In this document: piece after piece, positions 37,261-48,903 of the stretch
How the letters are laid out: each line of letters opens with the position of its first letter
Position numbering within the stretch: the first letter of the stretch is position 1
Origin: Epiperipatus broadwayi
Taxonomy: Eukaryota; Onychophora; Udeonychophora; Euonychophora; Peripatidae
Reading direction: 5' to 3'
DNA length: 64,000 nucleotides
NCBI GenBank assembly: GCA_028023455.1
Contig: JAQFVV010006215.1
Location: forward strand, 9,445,950-9,509,949
Notes under the pieces: model-generated
Told to the model about the DNA's origin: nothing
Seen by the model: only the letters and a program-made list of their open reading frames with translations
The model's database searches: none
Made by a program: the position numbers and the translations under genes

Positions 37261-38139
37261 TCTTTGTTCAAATACAAATTAATAGATCATTTTTATCGTT
37301 CAGTATCATCACCCAATTTTTTTATCATTATTCAAAAAATAATTTAAATACTTTATCTATATTATTTGTCATCGTTGTCATGAAAAAAATTTATGTCAGT
37401 GGTAAATCATGAAATTTTTAAGTGGGATGGGGGAGGGATATGATTTATTACAGTATCGCCAAAAAGTAAGCAGAAAAAACAAAACAGTGCATTTCTAATT
37501 TTGCAACCACACAATCAATTTATTTTTCTGTACTTCTTAAAAGATCTACTATATTTTTTGTTTTTATTAACTGCTGTTCCACAAATAGCAATATTTGGAG
37601 TAGATCAACCATTTTACTTCAATTTTTTCATATAAATGTCAATTGGAAAAATGTATTTTTTATATATATTACACTCATTATGACAATTATTTAAAATAAT
37701 ATTTCTTTTACTGTTTTGTTATAATTTTTCTATTTATATTTTTACTTTTATATTTTAATTTATAAATGTTAATTGCAAGAAGGAAAAAAACAATATTTTA
37801 TTCCATCCTAAATGAAAACAATAAAAATTTACTTGTCTGAAAATAAAGCAGAATAGATAAACATATTATCAATTAACTACTGATGATATCTGAAATGAAC
37901 AGTTCTAATGATACTAGTTTCAAGCATTAATAAAAATAAACGAATCTTTGCCCGTACTTGCTAAAATTAATCGAATATGATGTTTCGGATAGTGCTATAA
38001 TTAGCAGCATCTTTGAATAGAATCTTAAGCATTGGTTAAAATAATTCTTCTTAAAATGGGTTAATTAGTTATATTTACATAATAATAATGCAAAATATTG
38101 AATGATTAATAATTAATTTTCATATTTTTCTGGGGATAC
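37261..38139. other. Intronic, no feature recognised
   Basis: AT-rich with a purine-rich spot (GTGGGATGGGGGAGGGATA) near 37420; no gene seen. Confidence 0.35.
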
Positions 38140-38469
38140 TGCAGCATCCAGGCTTATGGGCCAACCAACATTATTTTATTCATGGATTTAGTATGGAGGC
38201 TTGTCCAAGTCCTCAGGTTTCTAGATGTCATTGCTATGGTAACTCCTCAATCTCTGCTACTTGGATAAAATCACCATCATTTACAAGTTCTATAATCAAT
38301 CTCATAAATCTCTTATTTTTAGAATATCAACTAAGATATAATTAAATTTAACTAATTACTGCTTTCCCACTGTTATCCCAGAAAGCTTTGTTTATTTTTA
38401 AATTATTTGTCTATGAAATAATTGGTTTGGAGGTAATTACTTTTTTCCACATTAGATAAGTCCACATCA
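38140..38469 (-). repeat. 3' LTR of the Gypsy relic
   Basis: Begins TGATGTGGACTTATCTAATG on the minus strand. Its far end is only approximate. Clearly diverged from the 5' LTR, so the insertion is old. Confidence 0.7.
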
Positions 38470-38499
38470 TTTATTTAATAAATGTAACTTTCTTTAAAA

Positions 38500-38690
38500 T
38501 ATGGTTTGTATCTTTTAATATATGTTTTAATTTCTGGTCCCATGCTAGGGCACCATGCATAGCTGTATGCAAAAGCTTTAACCCTAACTATGCCTGGATA
38601 TCTGAGACAAAGCATTGCCAAAACTTTGGCACATTCCTGTGGAGAGACTAGCACTTTATCCCTGACTATTATACAGTCCTTGTTAGTTGA
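38500..38690 (-). pseudogene. Gypsy integrase zinc-binding remnant
   Basis: Reads RYPGIVRVKAFAYSYAWCPS followed by MGPEIK, matching the H-x-G-x-x-R-x-x-x-x-x-x-x-x-Y-x-W-x-x-M pattern of the Gypsy integrase N-terminal domain. The zinc-binding histidine before P-G is tyrosine here. No catalytic core follows. Confidence 0.7.
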
Positions 38691-38879
38691 TAATTGAATT
38701 CATAAGTTCCACTAGGATTTCCAGGTTGTTTCCTAGATCATCAATGCTTAATCCAATTTGTAAGTGATTAGTATCCCATGTTGTTTTAGTCCAGTGTGCA
38801 TTAGATTTATTGTTGACCAATTCCTATTTATAGTTATCTACATAATATATAGACATTATTGCCTTTTCCCCTTACATCA

Positions 38880-39360
38880 GGCACATGAGACAATGCATTG
38901 GTAGATTTTATCTGACTTCCTTTTTTAAAATAAAGTTGATAATCGTAGGCTGATAAATGATTATATCATTAGATCCTTCTAGTGCTTAAATTATCTGGTG
39001 TTGCATTTTTACTTTGAAAGATTCATAATAAAGGATAGTGATCAGTTATTTTAAAAGGTCTACCAAATAAAAATTAATGAAATTTTTTGATCCCTGTTAT
39101 GATTGCTAATACTTTTTTGTCCCATTGGCTGTAATTTCTTTTCACCTTTGTCTTTGTTTGGAATATAAAAGATATTGGGTATTCTTCACCTTCTGATGGA
39201 TGTCTTGGCACTACCCAATTCTGTATTTTGACCCCTCCATCATTATGGTTATGTCCAAGTTATTATTAAAATACATTAATAATTGGTTAAATATTAATAC
39301 TAATTTGATTTTATTAAAAGCATTCTCTTGTGGTTCTTGCCAAATACAAAGTTAATTTTT
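38880..39360 (-). pseudogene. Gypsy RNase H remnant
   Basis: EGEEYPISFIFQTKTKVKRN then YSQWDKKVLAII and FGRPFKITDHYPL on the minus strand match the RNase H region of Gypsy pol (E-x-x-Y-P-I-x-F, N-Y-S, KK-x-LAI, GR-x-F-x-I-x-T-D-H). Ends with a degenerate A-L-S-H-V-P-like tether. Confidence 0.8.
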
Positions 39361-39399
39361 CCAAAGCAAATCATATAATGTAGCAACATGAGCTTTACC

Positions 39400-40130
39400 T
39401 TTTAAAAAATTTTCCAAAAAAATTTATTAGATCTAGGAAAACCTGCAATTTTTTTATATTGGTTGGTTTCTTGCATTCTCAATTGCTTTAACTTTCTCTA
39501 GATGAGAATTTATTCCTACCAGTAACCATGTAATCCAACAATGTGATCCAAAAGTTTAATTTCCTTTTGTATTCCAACTGCTGCATTTCTCAGAATTCAG
39601 TTTGGTTCCAAAATTTGAGAGAGAGTCATGATTAGAATATCATAAAAGTATGGAATAACTTCTTTCATTTCTCACAATAGTGCATCTATTTTTATTTGGA
39701 AAATGTTTGGAGCTGTTGTAATTCCAAAAAAAGAAAAATAGTTATTTTTAAACAAACCTTTATAAGTTGTAATCGTCAGTAAGTTTGCAGTTTCTTCAGA
39801 CATAGATATCTGATAGAAAGCAGCATTCAAATCTAGCTTTGAAAAAATGTACCCTGCCTAAACTTACCAGGAATTCTCTTACATTTGATACAAAGTATGG
39901 ACTTTTATCTATGCCTTTGTTTATAGTTACTCTATAAAATTTGGGACAAGGGATGGGTTTTTTTCTATGCCTTTGTTTATAGTTACTCTGTAGTCCACAT
40001 ATAAACAAAAATTTCCATTGGGCTTTAATGTAATAATTATGGGCTGACCTCTTCCATATTTTCAAAAGGCATCAACCACTTTTTTTGCTAAAGTATCTAA
40101 AGCTTCTTCAACTTTTGATTTCTGCACAAA
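39400..40130 (-). pseudogene. Gypsy reverse transcriptase remnant
   Basis: Pieces in order: GRGQPIIITLKPNGNF, VDYRVTINKGI, FSKLDLNAAFYQISMSEETA, ITTYKGLF, ITTAPNIFQ and VIPYFYDILIMT. The Y-x-D-D-type box has one aspartate replaced by tyrosine. A small tandem duplication repeats the TCTATGCCTTTGTTTATAGT segment (about 39909 and 39964, plus-strand sense). Confidence 0.85.
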
Positions 40131-40499
40131 TGATATTTTCTACAGCTTATAATGAATAGATTTTATGCTTTCCTGTAGCTTTATGTTAACATGTGCAATA
40201 TTATTATTCCCTGCTCAGCTCCAAATAATTTTGGGAGTTTAGTTTGCATTTTCAGTTTTGATTATGTTAATTATGGAAATCATTATATTCAGAGGGATAA
40301 ACCATTTTTTCACAATATGGGCTTTAGATTGCCTTTTACAGTAAATAATTTTAACTTTTTTGATATTTCATCCATCATTTTAACTACACCAATAATAACA
40401 ATGGCATTTCCATTCATGTTATTACCTTTATTAATGTTTGTTTTCATTAATTTAGGGTACTTTTTCATTTTCTTTATTTATTCTATCCCAATCCCTCAG

Positions 40500-40600
40500 A
40501 GACATGAGGGATATCCCAGATCCTCTATATATTTCCATTTCTATGGGTTTGTTGTCTATTTGTATAGTCAACATTATTTTATGGAATTTCATTCAGTTGA
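40500..40600 (-). pseudogene. Gypsy aspartic protease remnant
   Basis: IQIDNKPIEMEIYRGSGISL: the context matches the retroviral-type protease active site, but the catalytic D-T-G-S motif reads Y-R-G-S, so the enzyme is dead. Confidence 0.65.
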
Positions 40601-40684
40601 CCTAATTTTACTCTCAGAGTTTCTTTATTTGAAATGTTGCTTTAGTACAGAGACTTGAGCTATGCGATCTACTTTTCCCCCACT

Positions 40685-40775
40685 TTTTGCACTTTGCATT
40701 TTTGTAATTGCAATCACATGCTATGTGTCCCAGTTTTTCACAACATTAGCATTCTAATTTAACCTTTTGTGAACA
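40685..40775 (-). pseudogene. Gypsy gag zinc knuckle remnant
   Basis: The minus strand reads a C-x2-C-x4-H-x4-C knuckle (ending CCEKLGHIACDC, with one stop inside), followed by a second, damaged knuckle (NAKCKKWGK..H....C) in which a cysteine is tryptophan. Nucleocapsid zinc knuckles bind the element's RNA. Confidence 0.75.
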
Positions 40776-41631
40776 TTCAGACTTATTTGTTTTAGAATTG
40801 TTATTTGTTTGTAATCTTCTATGTTGAATTGGTGAAACTCTTTCACCTACTTAAAACTAACTCATAAGTAGTGTTTCTTTTGCTGGCTTCTGCAAAATGC
40901 AAGTTGGATATAGACACTAGTTCACCCCCCATGCTCTACAGGAACTGTTCTAATAAGGCTTCTTCCATATAATCTCTGTAAGTGCAATTCTTTACCAAAT
41001 CTCTTAAAGCATTATCATTACCCCATCCTATATTTCCATCTCTCACTTGGTGATTATTTTGTAAATGAAGATGAGCTATATGTTTAGAGAGTTCAGACTT
41101 TAAATGGTCGCTTAAGTATTTAACTAATTCTAAAAGCAGTTTGATATTTCAATTAGTTTTGAATCACTGAAAATAAATAATATGATAACTTTTGTAAATC
41201 ATATTTTTTCTCATTTATAATAAAATACTATCTATACTCTGTGTACAGGTAAACCATTCAGAAGTGGTTATTAATATCAAATTTGGAAATTCCAAACTGC
41301 GTTGTTGTCATGCTATTGGATAATTAATGAATACTCCTCTATCTGATAGTTTAAAAAAAGATGCTCTGTGGCTTTACTAAATCTCAAACTGTACCAATTA
41401 AAGTGCTATGTCAGAACTCTCAAATTATTTCAGTTGTGGGTTAAACGAGAATATGAACAAACATATAAAATAAAATAAAGTGACTACCAGGGCAAAATAG
41501 TTTAAACAAACTTTTAATATAAAAATTTTATATATTATTAGCAGAACTATACAAAAGTTTAACATTTATTTACAGTTCAATATATTACTTATTAAAGCTT
41601 ATTTACGATTATAATGTAGACCAAGACAGCC

Positions 41632-41934
41632 TGTAACATGTTCCTGCATTCCTTTATTGAATGTAGCTGTGTATGAAGACTTGTCTAAATCCTGGAGTTC
41701 CTAGGTGTTGTTTCTAATGCTGATATATAAGACTCTATTCCTCAGATAAAATCACCATTATTTATAAATTATATAATCAATCTCAGAAATCCTTTGTTTC
41801 TATTTTGAAATATCTATTAAAAGATAATTAAGTAATTACTACTTATCCCAGGAAACTTTATTTTTAGACTATTGTTTATGCGATAATTGGTTTGAAGGTA
41901 ATTACTTTTTCCCACATTAGACAAGTCTGCAACA
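41632..41934 (-). repeat. 5' LTR of the Gypsy relic
   Basis: On the minus strand it begins TGTTGCAGACTTGTCTAATG and ends near CATGTTACA, a TG...CA layout. It shares TTAGACAAG, AATTGGTTTGAAGGTAATTAC and AAAATCACCATTATTTA words (plus-strand sense) with the 3' copy. Confidence 0.75.
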
Positions 41935-41939
41935 CTTAC

Positions 41940-42550
41940 TTAATGTGATTTTATTAATAAATAAGTATTCTTTTTTATTTCACTTAACATATTTTATTTT
42001 AACACACATACACAGTGTTTTACTCTGAATTATCTGGCCACAGCAATCAAGAAATCAAAAGTAACTACAATTAGAGAATAATTTTAGCCTTCTCATAATA
42101 AATTTAATATATTATTCATTTTTAAGCCTTTCCTCCCATTTTTTAACTTCTGTCTTTGTTTATGAAGCTCCACATTTAATTTATTATTCTGCTAAATAGA
42201 AAAGGCAAAAGTTAAAGCAACTTTAAATAATTCACCAGGTGTCCTGTTCACAATCACATTTCAGAGAGAAGTAATTAAGAAAAAATATAGAGAGCCATCT
42301 GCTGCATTTGAAAGCCTTTGTGACTTTTTCCCCTTGTTTTATTATCTAACCAAAAACAGCTAGATATTCTCTTACTGACCAATAATTGGATAAACATTTC
42401 TTAACAATCATGGGTTTTCTAAAAACCCATAGCAATCTGAAAAAAATTACAAACTTTCTGGATAAGAAATCAAGTCCTTAAGTATAGCAGGCTTAAAACA
42501 ATAATCATTATTCCTATGTGTATATAAGACATCACTTTTTTCATGTGCCA
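41940..42550. other. Intronic, no feature recognised
   Basis: AT-rich, no signals. Confidence 0.35.
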
Positions 42551-42556
42551 TAGCAT

Positions 42557-42629
42557 TGGCCAGGAAGAGAACCTGCTAATCCGGGACAACTGCTGGTAAG
42601 GCAGCTGTGCTGACCACTCGATCACCAAC
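42557..42629 (-). repeat. tRNA-Val-like sequence (SINE head or pseudogene)
   Basis: A 73-nt minus-strand segment has a D-arm-like GAGTGGTCAGCA and an anticodon arm CTGC-CTTACCA-GCAG (TAC in the loop, valine type). The T-arm box B is degenerate and the acceptor ends (GTTGGTG vs CCTGGCC) do not pair. So a tRNA-derived SINE head or tRNA pseudogene rather than a working tRNA. Confidence 0.5.
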
Positions 42630-42719
42630 GCTTGACAATAGACAGTTGATAAAAAAAGTTATTAAACCATTAAAAGATCTTATGATCACAATATTTTAAT
42701 GCTTACATAAACTGTTAAA

Positions 42720-42842
42720 ACTATAGCAAAATGTTTTTCCATACAATGGCACCACTTAGGGCAAGCTTCTAGCATCTATTGATTACTAGAACTTACATTA
42801 GGTAATGTTATGTGAAAAAAGTTTTGATACTTTTTAAAAAAA
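42720..42842. mobile_element. Possible short family A MITE relic
   Basis: CCATACAATGGCACCACTTA and GGCAAGCTTCTAGCATC resemble family A ends, and an opposed end lies near 42800-42835. Eroded; tentative. Confidence 0.35.
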
Positions 42843-42999
42843 AAGTTATTCATGAAATGTATGTATGATGCAGTGATTGATCTTTTTTTCATGTAATATA
42901 ACTGCAGTGACATATATATTATGCTTGATGACTGGAATTGATACATCTTCAAATTTATATATGTATAATACAATAATTTTTGATTAAATTTGTACTTAC

Positions 43000-43095
43000 A
43001 TTTATAGAATATGTCCAATCAGCATATTTATGCCCAGATCCTGTATCATCATCTATGCTTGTAAAGTCAAAAAAATTCACTCCAAGAGGCCAATT
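43000..43095 (-). CDS. Cadherin gene, exon 3 (DxD calcium region, 96 nt)
   Basis: An acceptor (ACAATTTAG) precedes 32 open codons and a GTAAGTACA donor. The peptide contains FTSIDDDTGSGHKYADWTYS. In known EC domains a D-x-D motif coordinates calcium and is followed by a glycine and the Y-S-I strand; here these appear as DDDTG and WTYSIN. Joined to exon 2 the start reads SISE-NWPLGV, matching the usual E-x-x-P-x-G of the first strand pair. The intron after it (about 16.5 kb) is the longest in the gene and holds the Gypsy, Penelope and satellite blocks. Confidence 0.78.
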
Positions 43096-43289
43096 CTAAA
43101 TTGTAACAAAAGTTTAAAAACCAATTTTAAATAAGATATTAAAATATAAAATAATTAAAAATGTTAATCAACTTCTTGTAAAGCAAATTTTTTAATAAAA
43201 CATTCACTCTTCATATATTTAAAAAAAATTAATTTTATAATAATATGTGAAATACAGACATTCTTCATATATCTGGAGCTTAATTATAA

Positions 43290-43600
43290 ATATGGGAATT
43301 TGAACACATACTTTCAAGCACCCTTCAACTATCCACACTATCTCATACCACTGATACACATGACTACACACATGTAGAAAAGGTAAATAATCACTAATAT
43401 ACATATTTCATGCTGAAACAGCACTCATCAGTTGGTTCAGATTATCATCTCCCACACACATATATAATCAGTGCTCACTTTATATTAAGATAGCAAATCT
43501 TCACACTTTAATGGACAGGCTTTAATCTACTCCAACCTCCACTCTTCAGTCATCCATACCATTGAAAATCTGATGATGGAAAGTCTAAATACCATACTGA
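43290..43600 (-). repeat. SINE-like composite repeat (copy 2)
   Basis: Same layout as 6150-6465: minus-strand tRNA-like head (CTTGAAAGTATGTGTTCAAA) next to a block containing CAGATTATCATCTCC and TAATGGACAG (plus-strand sense). Confidence 0.65.
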
Positions 43601-43692
43601 TGCCATATATTATTCCCATGACCATGTTGACCTCAAGTCACTCTGACCCCAAATGTATAGGAACTTATCCATTTAAAAATAATATATGTGTG

Positions 43693-43775
43693 TGGTCATG
43701 TATATCAGTGGCATAAGATAGTGTGAATAGTTGAAGGGTGCTTGAAAGTCTATTTTCAAATCCCCTATATTTATT
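43693..43775 (+). repeat. tRNA-like SINE head
   Basis: TGTGGTCATGTATATCAGTG..GTTGAAGGGTGCTTGAAAGT ending TTTTCAAATCCCC. Box A- and box B-like blocks are spaced as in tRNA-derived SINE heads. It is opposed to the minus-strand head at 43290-43377. Confidence 0.6.
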
Positions 43776-43799
43776 ATTATAATAAGTGAATAAAAACAT

Positions 43800-45150
43800 T
43801 ACAATATTACTAATTTTGATGTTAAAATATATGACATTATTAAATATAATGTATGGGTATTCAGCTGTGGTCTATCTTAGAGATCAGTGATTCAAAGGCC
43901 ACATTGATCTCAAATTGGTATTCAAAAATTTTCTAATATTGTATTATTATAATATTAAGATCCTAAAAGTGTTTTTATTTAATACCCTGCCTTTTTCTAA
44001 AATAGATATTATGTATTAATAATACCAGTAGTGAAACAAAGAGACAATAAATATGGTAGAACATGGTTTTTGGAATAAAGTTGAAAAGTAAGAAAATATC
44101 ATTAAAAAGGAAAGTTAAATAAGCCCTATAATTGCAACTATTTTCAACATTCTTTATTTTTTAAAAAAAAAAAAAAAATCAACAATTAATAGTGAACATA
44201 TTTAATAATTATTGTGAAGTGAAAGAGAATTCTACCATATTAACCATGTCTACAGAGTACAGGATTGAATCTGGCATAATGAATTTTTAGAGAGGTTTTT
44301 ATATCACAGGCAGATTAAGATTTTCTTTTTAAATACCAGATTATGACCAACTTAGCTTATCTAAATTATCAGATATCATTAATTAAAAGGTAAAAAAGTT
44401 AAATTAGTATGAGCTGATGAATCAAGCATTCATCTTCTTGACAGTCATATTTATAATGCATACAATCAAGGTTTCTTGGATTCAAAAGCTTAAAGAGATA
44501 TTGACTTTCAAGCTATAAGTATGATTGCATAAACAAGTTAAAGATATCTACTACCTGTGTAAGTATATTAAGTCAAACACTTTGCTAACAAAATTCATGA
44601 GCCAACAAATAGTCTGATATGTATATAATAAGATTAATGAAAATGCAAACATTATATAAAACTAAAATATTTAATGAAAAAAGAATTTATATTAATAATG
44701 AAACAGTAAGATTCGTATTCGAATCTTAAGTTTCACCTTTTTCTGTCGTCTCTCACTGACCGGTTTATCCCACCCAAATTTAAACTTTTTGGTATCGAAT
44801 TGTGTGTGTAGCAATATTAAAAATGTATAAATATATGTAGAATTCAGCATAAACACGCACACATTTCGATCTCAAATTAAAGGCAATAAATAGGGATAAA
44901 ATAATATAATTTAGATTTCTTTTAGTTATATAATTTTGTAAAATTTTAATCATTTATTTTGGATTATAAAGTTCGTATTTATTGCTTTGTTTAAATTTCA
45001 TTTAATAATAATTCTAAAAAAAATCTAATGTAATATTTAATTAAAAGTTAAAATGATCTGATGTTCCCTTTTTGTCTTTGAAATTTAAAAGCATCGGTCA
45101 GTGATAGATAATAGATTAATTAAAGAAATATTCCCCAAAATGTAATTAGT
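43800..45150. other. Intronic, no feature recognised
   Basis: AT-rich, A16-type run near 44163; no exon or repeat assigned. Confidence 0.35.
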
Positions 45151-45159
45151 AAATGTAAA

Positions 45160-46170
45160 ATGTAAACAATAGAATGGCAGCTTTCTTTAATTAAAACCAA
45201 CAAAATGCATTGATTATCCTCAGGGCAGATTAAGTAGAACCTAAAAATACCTTAACAAAAATGTGAAAGATCAAGATAAAAAAAGAGGCCATCTTAGACT
45301 TGCTGGAGACATTCACTTAAACTTTAGCTTTGCTCTCGATCACTGAGAGTCTCCAAAATATAAAAATAATTTGTTCCTGCCAAGGTATGACCGAGTAAAG
45401 CACCTAGATTATTCTCCATCGGGAGATGGCCTAACGGATGCCGAACTTTCCATTGCCCATCATAAATTCACCATGAAGATCTGCTGCCTGAAATAAATGA
45501 GAAAGCTGCTGCTGCTGTGAAAGTAAATGAAATATCTAAATACAATAAAGAATTGCCATTCGTGAATGTTTTGCTGCTAAACTAATGGAATCAGAAAACT
45601 TCTTATAAAACAGGTACCTGTCTGTGTTCAAACTCTAGAGTACTCTAATAACATGCTATAGCTCTTCTTCATATTACTTATCTAAATTGTAAAATGTAAA
45701 AACTACCATTTGTATAACTAAATTGAATAATTAACTTAATGTGTAAATTTCTCTAATAATATAGCTTACCTCATTCTATCTTTCTTGGGTGCATATTTCT
45801 AAAATCTACATTTTATCTATATTTATTATTTAATTATTGCATGCTAATAATTGTCTCAATGTTCAAAGTTTAAATCTATGACCGCTTGAAACAATGAATG
45901 CGTGTCAAATTTTCATTAATATTTACTTTCCTAAATAACTTAACTTTCATATAAATCAACACGCATTCAATGCATCATTTATTGTAATGCAGGGTCTACT
46001 ACTTTGCAAATGGCTGGCATATTAGTTGTAATAGCTTCCAGTTTATATATGTTTTGTATTTATTAAATCTAATGAATAATTCTAGAAAATTACATTTCTT
46101 TGAGAGTCGCCAGAGTTCTTTAGTAAATGTTGATAATGTAGGGCCGAGTCAGAAATCTATTTAAATCTCA
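45160..46170. other. Less AT-rich stretch, unassigned
   Basis: Contains CTCCATCGGGAGATGGCC, CTGCTGCTGCTGTGAAAG and similar words. Composition resembles old LTR or UTR sequence. No frame of length and no second copy seen. Confidence 0.25.
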
Positions 46171-46176
46171 TCATAA

Positions 46177-46490
46177 TCATTTATACAGTATACATGTGTT
46201 ACATTTTAGAGACGCAATGACCCATTCTGCCGTGAAATTTCCGGATTCTTCAGGGTTGAAATTAACCCCAGTAGTCCTACACAAGCGGGCATAATGGGTG
46301 CTCCCGTAGGATTTGACAATGTCATGCAGCCAGCCGGCAAATTGCGACATGTACCGCTTGTCCCTGGTTATGCTTATGTGACACCTTACTTCGTCGGGCC
46401 GAGGCAAAGACCAGCCCGACAGTCTTATAAACTCATTCGCGGCATTGCAGTTTCAATATACTGCCATTCCATATCACCTTTCTAAAGTGT
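46177..46490. other. GC-richer island with open frames on both strands
   Basis: About 310 bp of much higher GC with CpG words. The minus strand is open for about 90 codons without a usable ATG (peptide includes SQFAGWLHDIVKSYGSTHYA and TTGVNFNPEESGNF). The plus strand is open for 63 codons from an ATG (includes GFDNVMQPAGKLRHVPLVPG). Neither is recognised. Could be an exon of another gene, a transposon piece or transferred sequence. Confidence 0.3.
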
Positions 46491-46599
46491 ACCACGTGTT
46501 CCTTTACTTAGTTTTATTATTCTATATATCACTCCGCCTCTGCATTATCTTCATAATTCACTCTCAAATAAATGTTTGCCCTTATTCATAAAATAAATA

Positions 46600-47300
46600 G
46601 TTTAATTAAATAAATATATGTCCGCCGCCACTCTTAAATCTTACTTTAGACTCTTGCATTGCAAAGGTATAAATTCCCCAAGGCATGCATTAGAAATACT
46701 TACTCGAGAATTTTAGGTAGCTAGATTACGCCTTCAAATAAGTGAATTCCTTTTTTAAACATTACAGTATCGGAAATACCGCTACTGAAGTCCTCAATAT
46801 AAAATAATGTCTAAATAAATAAATGTATTCTTTAAAATATAATCATGTCGCAAATCCCGCTACTGAAGCTTTGAATCCACAAAATATTATTAGTAAATGA
46901 TTGTTTTATTAAAATGTATTAATAAATAATTTTAAACTATATGTCTGCAGTTACGTTTCATTTATTCAATACCCATTCTATATAATATTTCCTCGATTAT
47001 GTAAATATGCATGTTTAATTAATATTAGTTTGATTATTGGCTAACTCGAGAATAAAATCATGAATCTCTTGCATATCCCTGACCACCGTGCCTAAGGAAA
47101 TATTTACTAATGTCGCATCAGATGCATTGTTTCATGGATTGTATTGTGGAACCAATAAACTATGTTCGAACTCAGTAACACGGGTGGTTTTGCTACCTCA
47201 ATGGTGCTGCTGTTCTGTGTGGTGATTGAATTCTGCACTATGTTTACAAGTCACACGTTTTCTGACTGTTACAATAATATCTAGCAGTAAAATTATTATG
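46600..47300. other. Moderately AT-rich stretch with a diverged repeat
   Basis: CCGCTACTGAAG occurs near 46780 and 46858 in two similar segments of about 80 bp. The rest is unassigned. Confidence 0.3.
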
Positions 47301-47724
47301 CAGAAAAACAACTATTTTTTTAATATAATCTTTATACTAATTACTAACATGTCAATTCCTAATCTTATCCTAAAAAACTAGGAATCATATTTACATTTAA
47401 CATAAAACAAAAATAAAATATTATTATAATTAATAACAATTCTTTTTTAAAATAATTTTATTTTATTGCTTTTATAACATAACATAAAAAACAAAAATAA
47501 ACAATATTTCTAATAACATATTAGCATTTTAAACTAAGATACAAATCACTGCCTCCCAATAAACATAATCCAGGAGTTGGTTCACAAATGGCCAAAGCTA
47601 AAAATGCTTATCTCAAAAACATTTCTTTTTCTAATAACAATTATAAAGAAGTTTCACTTTCAAATAATCGAAATAACTGTTAAATTGTACAATTTATTAT
47701 TGGCTGAGTGATTAAAAATTCTTA

Positions 47725-48903
47725 AAAATATATTAATCTTTTACTATTACATTCATTTTAGTTTCATCTGTAAAAGTATATTAATAATTTGTCAGGTTAA
47801 GAAAGTAAATGAGCTTTTTCAAAAATAAATTTTTATTTATAATTATGAAAAATATTCGATAGCGGAAAAAATAAAAAAAAAAGATCAAGCAAATTACAAG
47901 TGATGCAAATGTCATTAATTTCTCTCCTCAATTTACTGTATTATAACAGTTAAGAATTATTTAGTGAAATCTTAACATTTTTCTAAAAATAATTATATTT
48001 TCAGCATATTTTACCAAAATACATTATAATAAATGCCAGAAAAATATTCTAAAACAATAATTTTTCTTTGAAAATCAAATAAATAGCTTGGGGCAATTTA
48101 AACTTTTGACAGAATGTCAAAATTATTGCTATTCACTCGTTTCATTTTCAATTTACAGTCATGTAAAGTATACAATTTTTAATAAAATCTTATTATTTTT
48201 GTAAAATAACAATATTTTCAGCATATTTTATGAAAATAATTTATAATATGTACGAAAAATAATAATACAAAAACACTCTAAAACATATGTATTTTCATTT
48301 TCAGGGGTGAAAATTATTTATCGGCGATATTTTTTGACCAAATAATCATCAGCCAATCAGCAATAGAACGTACTACCCCCTCCTTTTATGAGACTTTCGA
48401 CTTCACATATATTGATTTTTTACTTGTAAAATAATTCGAGAGAGGGTAGCATCTTACGGGATTTTTTGAAATATATATGATAATAGTAAGGAAATTAGTT
48501 TTTTGTTTAATTAAGGCTTGAATGGGATCTTTAGCAACAAGAGAATATACATGTACATGGAAAAATATGGGTGATTATGTAAGGAAAGAATAGAAAATAT
48601 TAGGCATCTGTTAATTGAATGCAAATGTTTCAAAACAGAAAGAGTACATATAATGAAGTTATGGAAGAATAAATATGAAAAAAGTGATTATACAGAAAGT
48701 GGATTGTTGGTTTTTATGCTGGGTTTGGGAAAAGATAAGGGGGATTTAGATATAAAGACCATAGAGTTGACAAAGATTATGTTGTGGAAATGGGATGGAA
48801 CAGAATATGGGAAAACTTAGAGTGGGGAATGGAAAATAAAGTGGCTAACAGGTTTCTCTGGGCATAATTGCTGAGAGATTCTTGACTTTGTTTAAGAAAA
48901 AGC
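47725..48903 (+). mobile_element. AT-rich module fused to LINE 3' end (copy 1)
   Basis: The first 750 bp (TTAGTTTC..GTATATTAATAATTTG, CAGCCAATCAGC, TTTTTTACTTGTAAAATAATTCG) is repeated at 49745-50335. It then joins LINE sequence at about 48478: TAGCAACAAGAGAATATACA, the knuckle region, and the same 3' end as the other LINE fragments. The LINE frame includes LLVFMLGLGKDKGDLD. Confidence 0.7.

Larger units (their letters stand above)
38140..41934 (-). mobile_element. Ty3/Gypsy-type LTR retrotransposon relic
   Basis: Two related direct repeats of about 300-330 bp (38140-38469 and 41632-41934) bracket a minus-strand pol-like series: gag zinc knuckle, protease, reverse transcriptase, RNase H, integrase zinc-binding part. 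The order is that of Ty3/Gypsy elements (integrase last). It is about 3.8 kb against 5 kb or more for complete members; the missing part is the integrase core, since the zinc-binding region runs almost directly into the 3' LTR. Stops and frameshifts are common. It sits in the exon 3-4 intron, same strand as the cadherin gene. Confidence 0.85.

Noticed and set aside
39796-40065. 89-codon minus-strand frame as a gene
   Set aside because: It is a patchwork of frames within the Gypsy reverse transcriptase.
40191-40658. 155-codon plus-strand frame
   Set aside because: It lies antisense to the gag/protease/RT remnants of the Gypsy relic; the minus strand explains the sequence.
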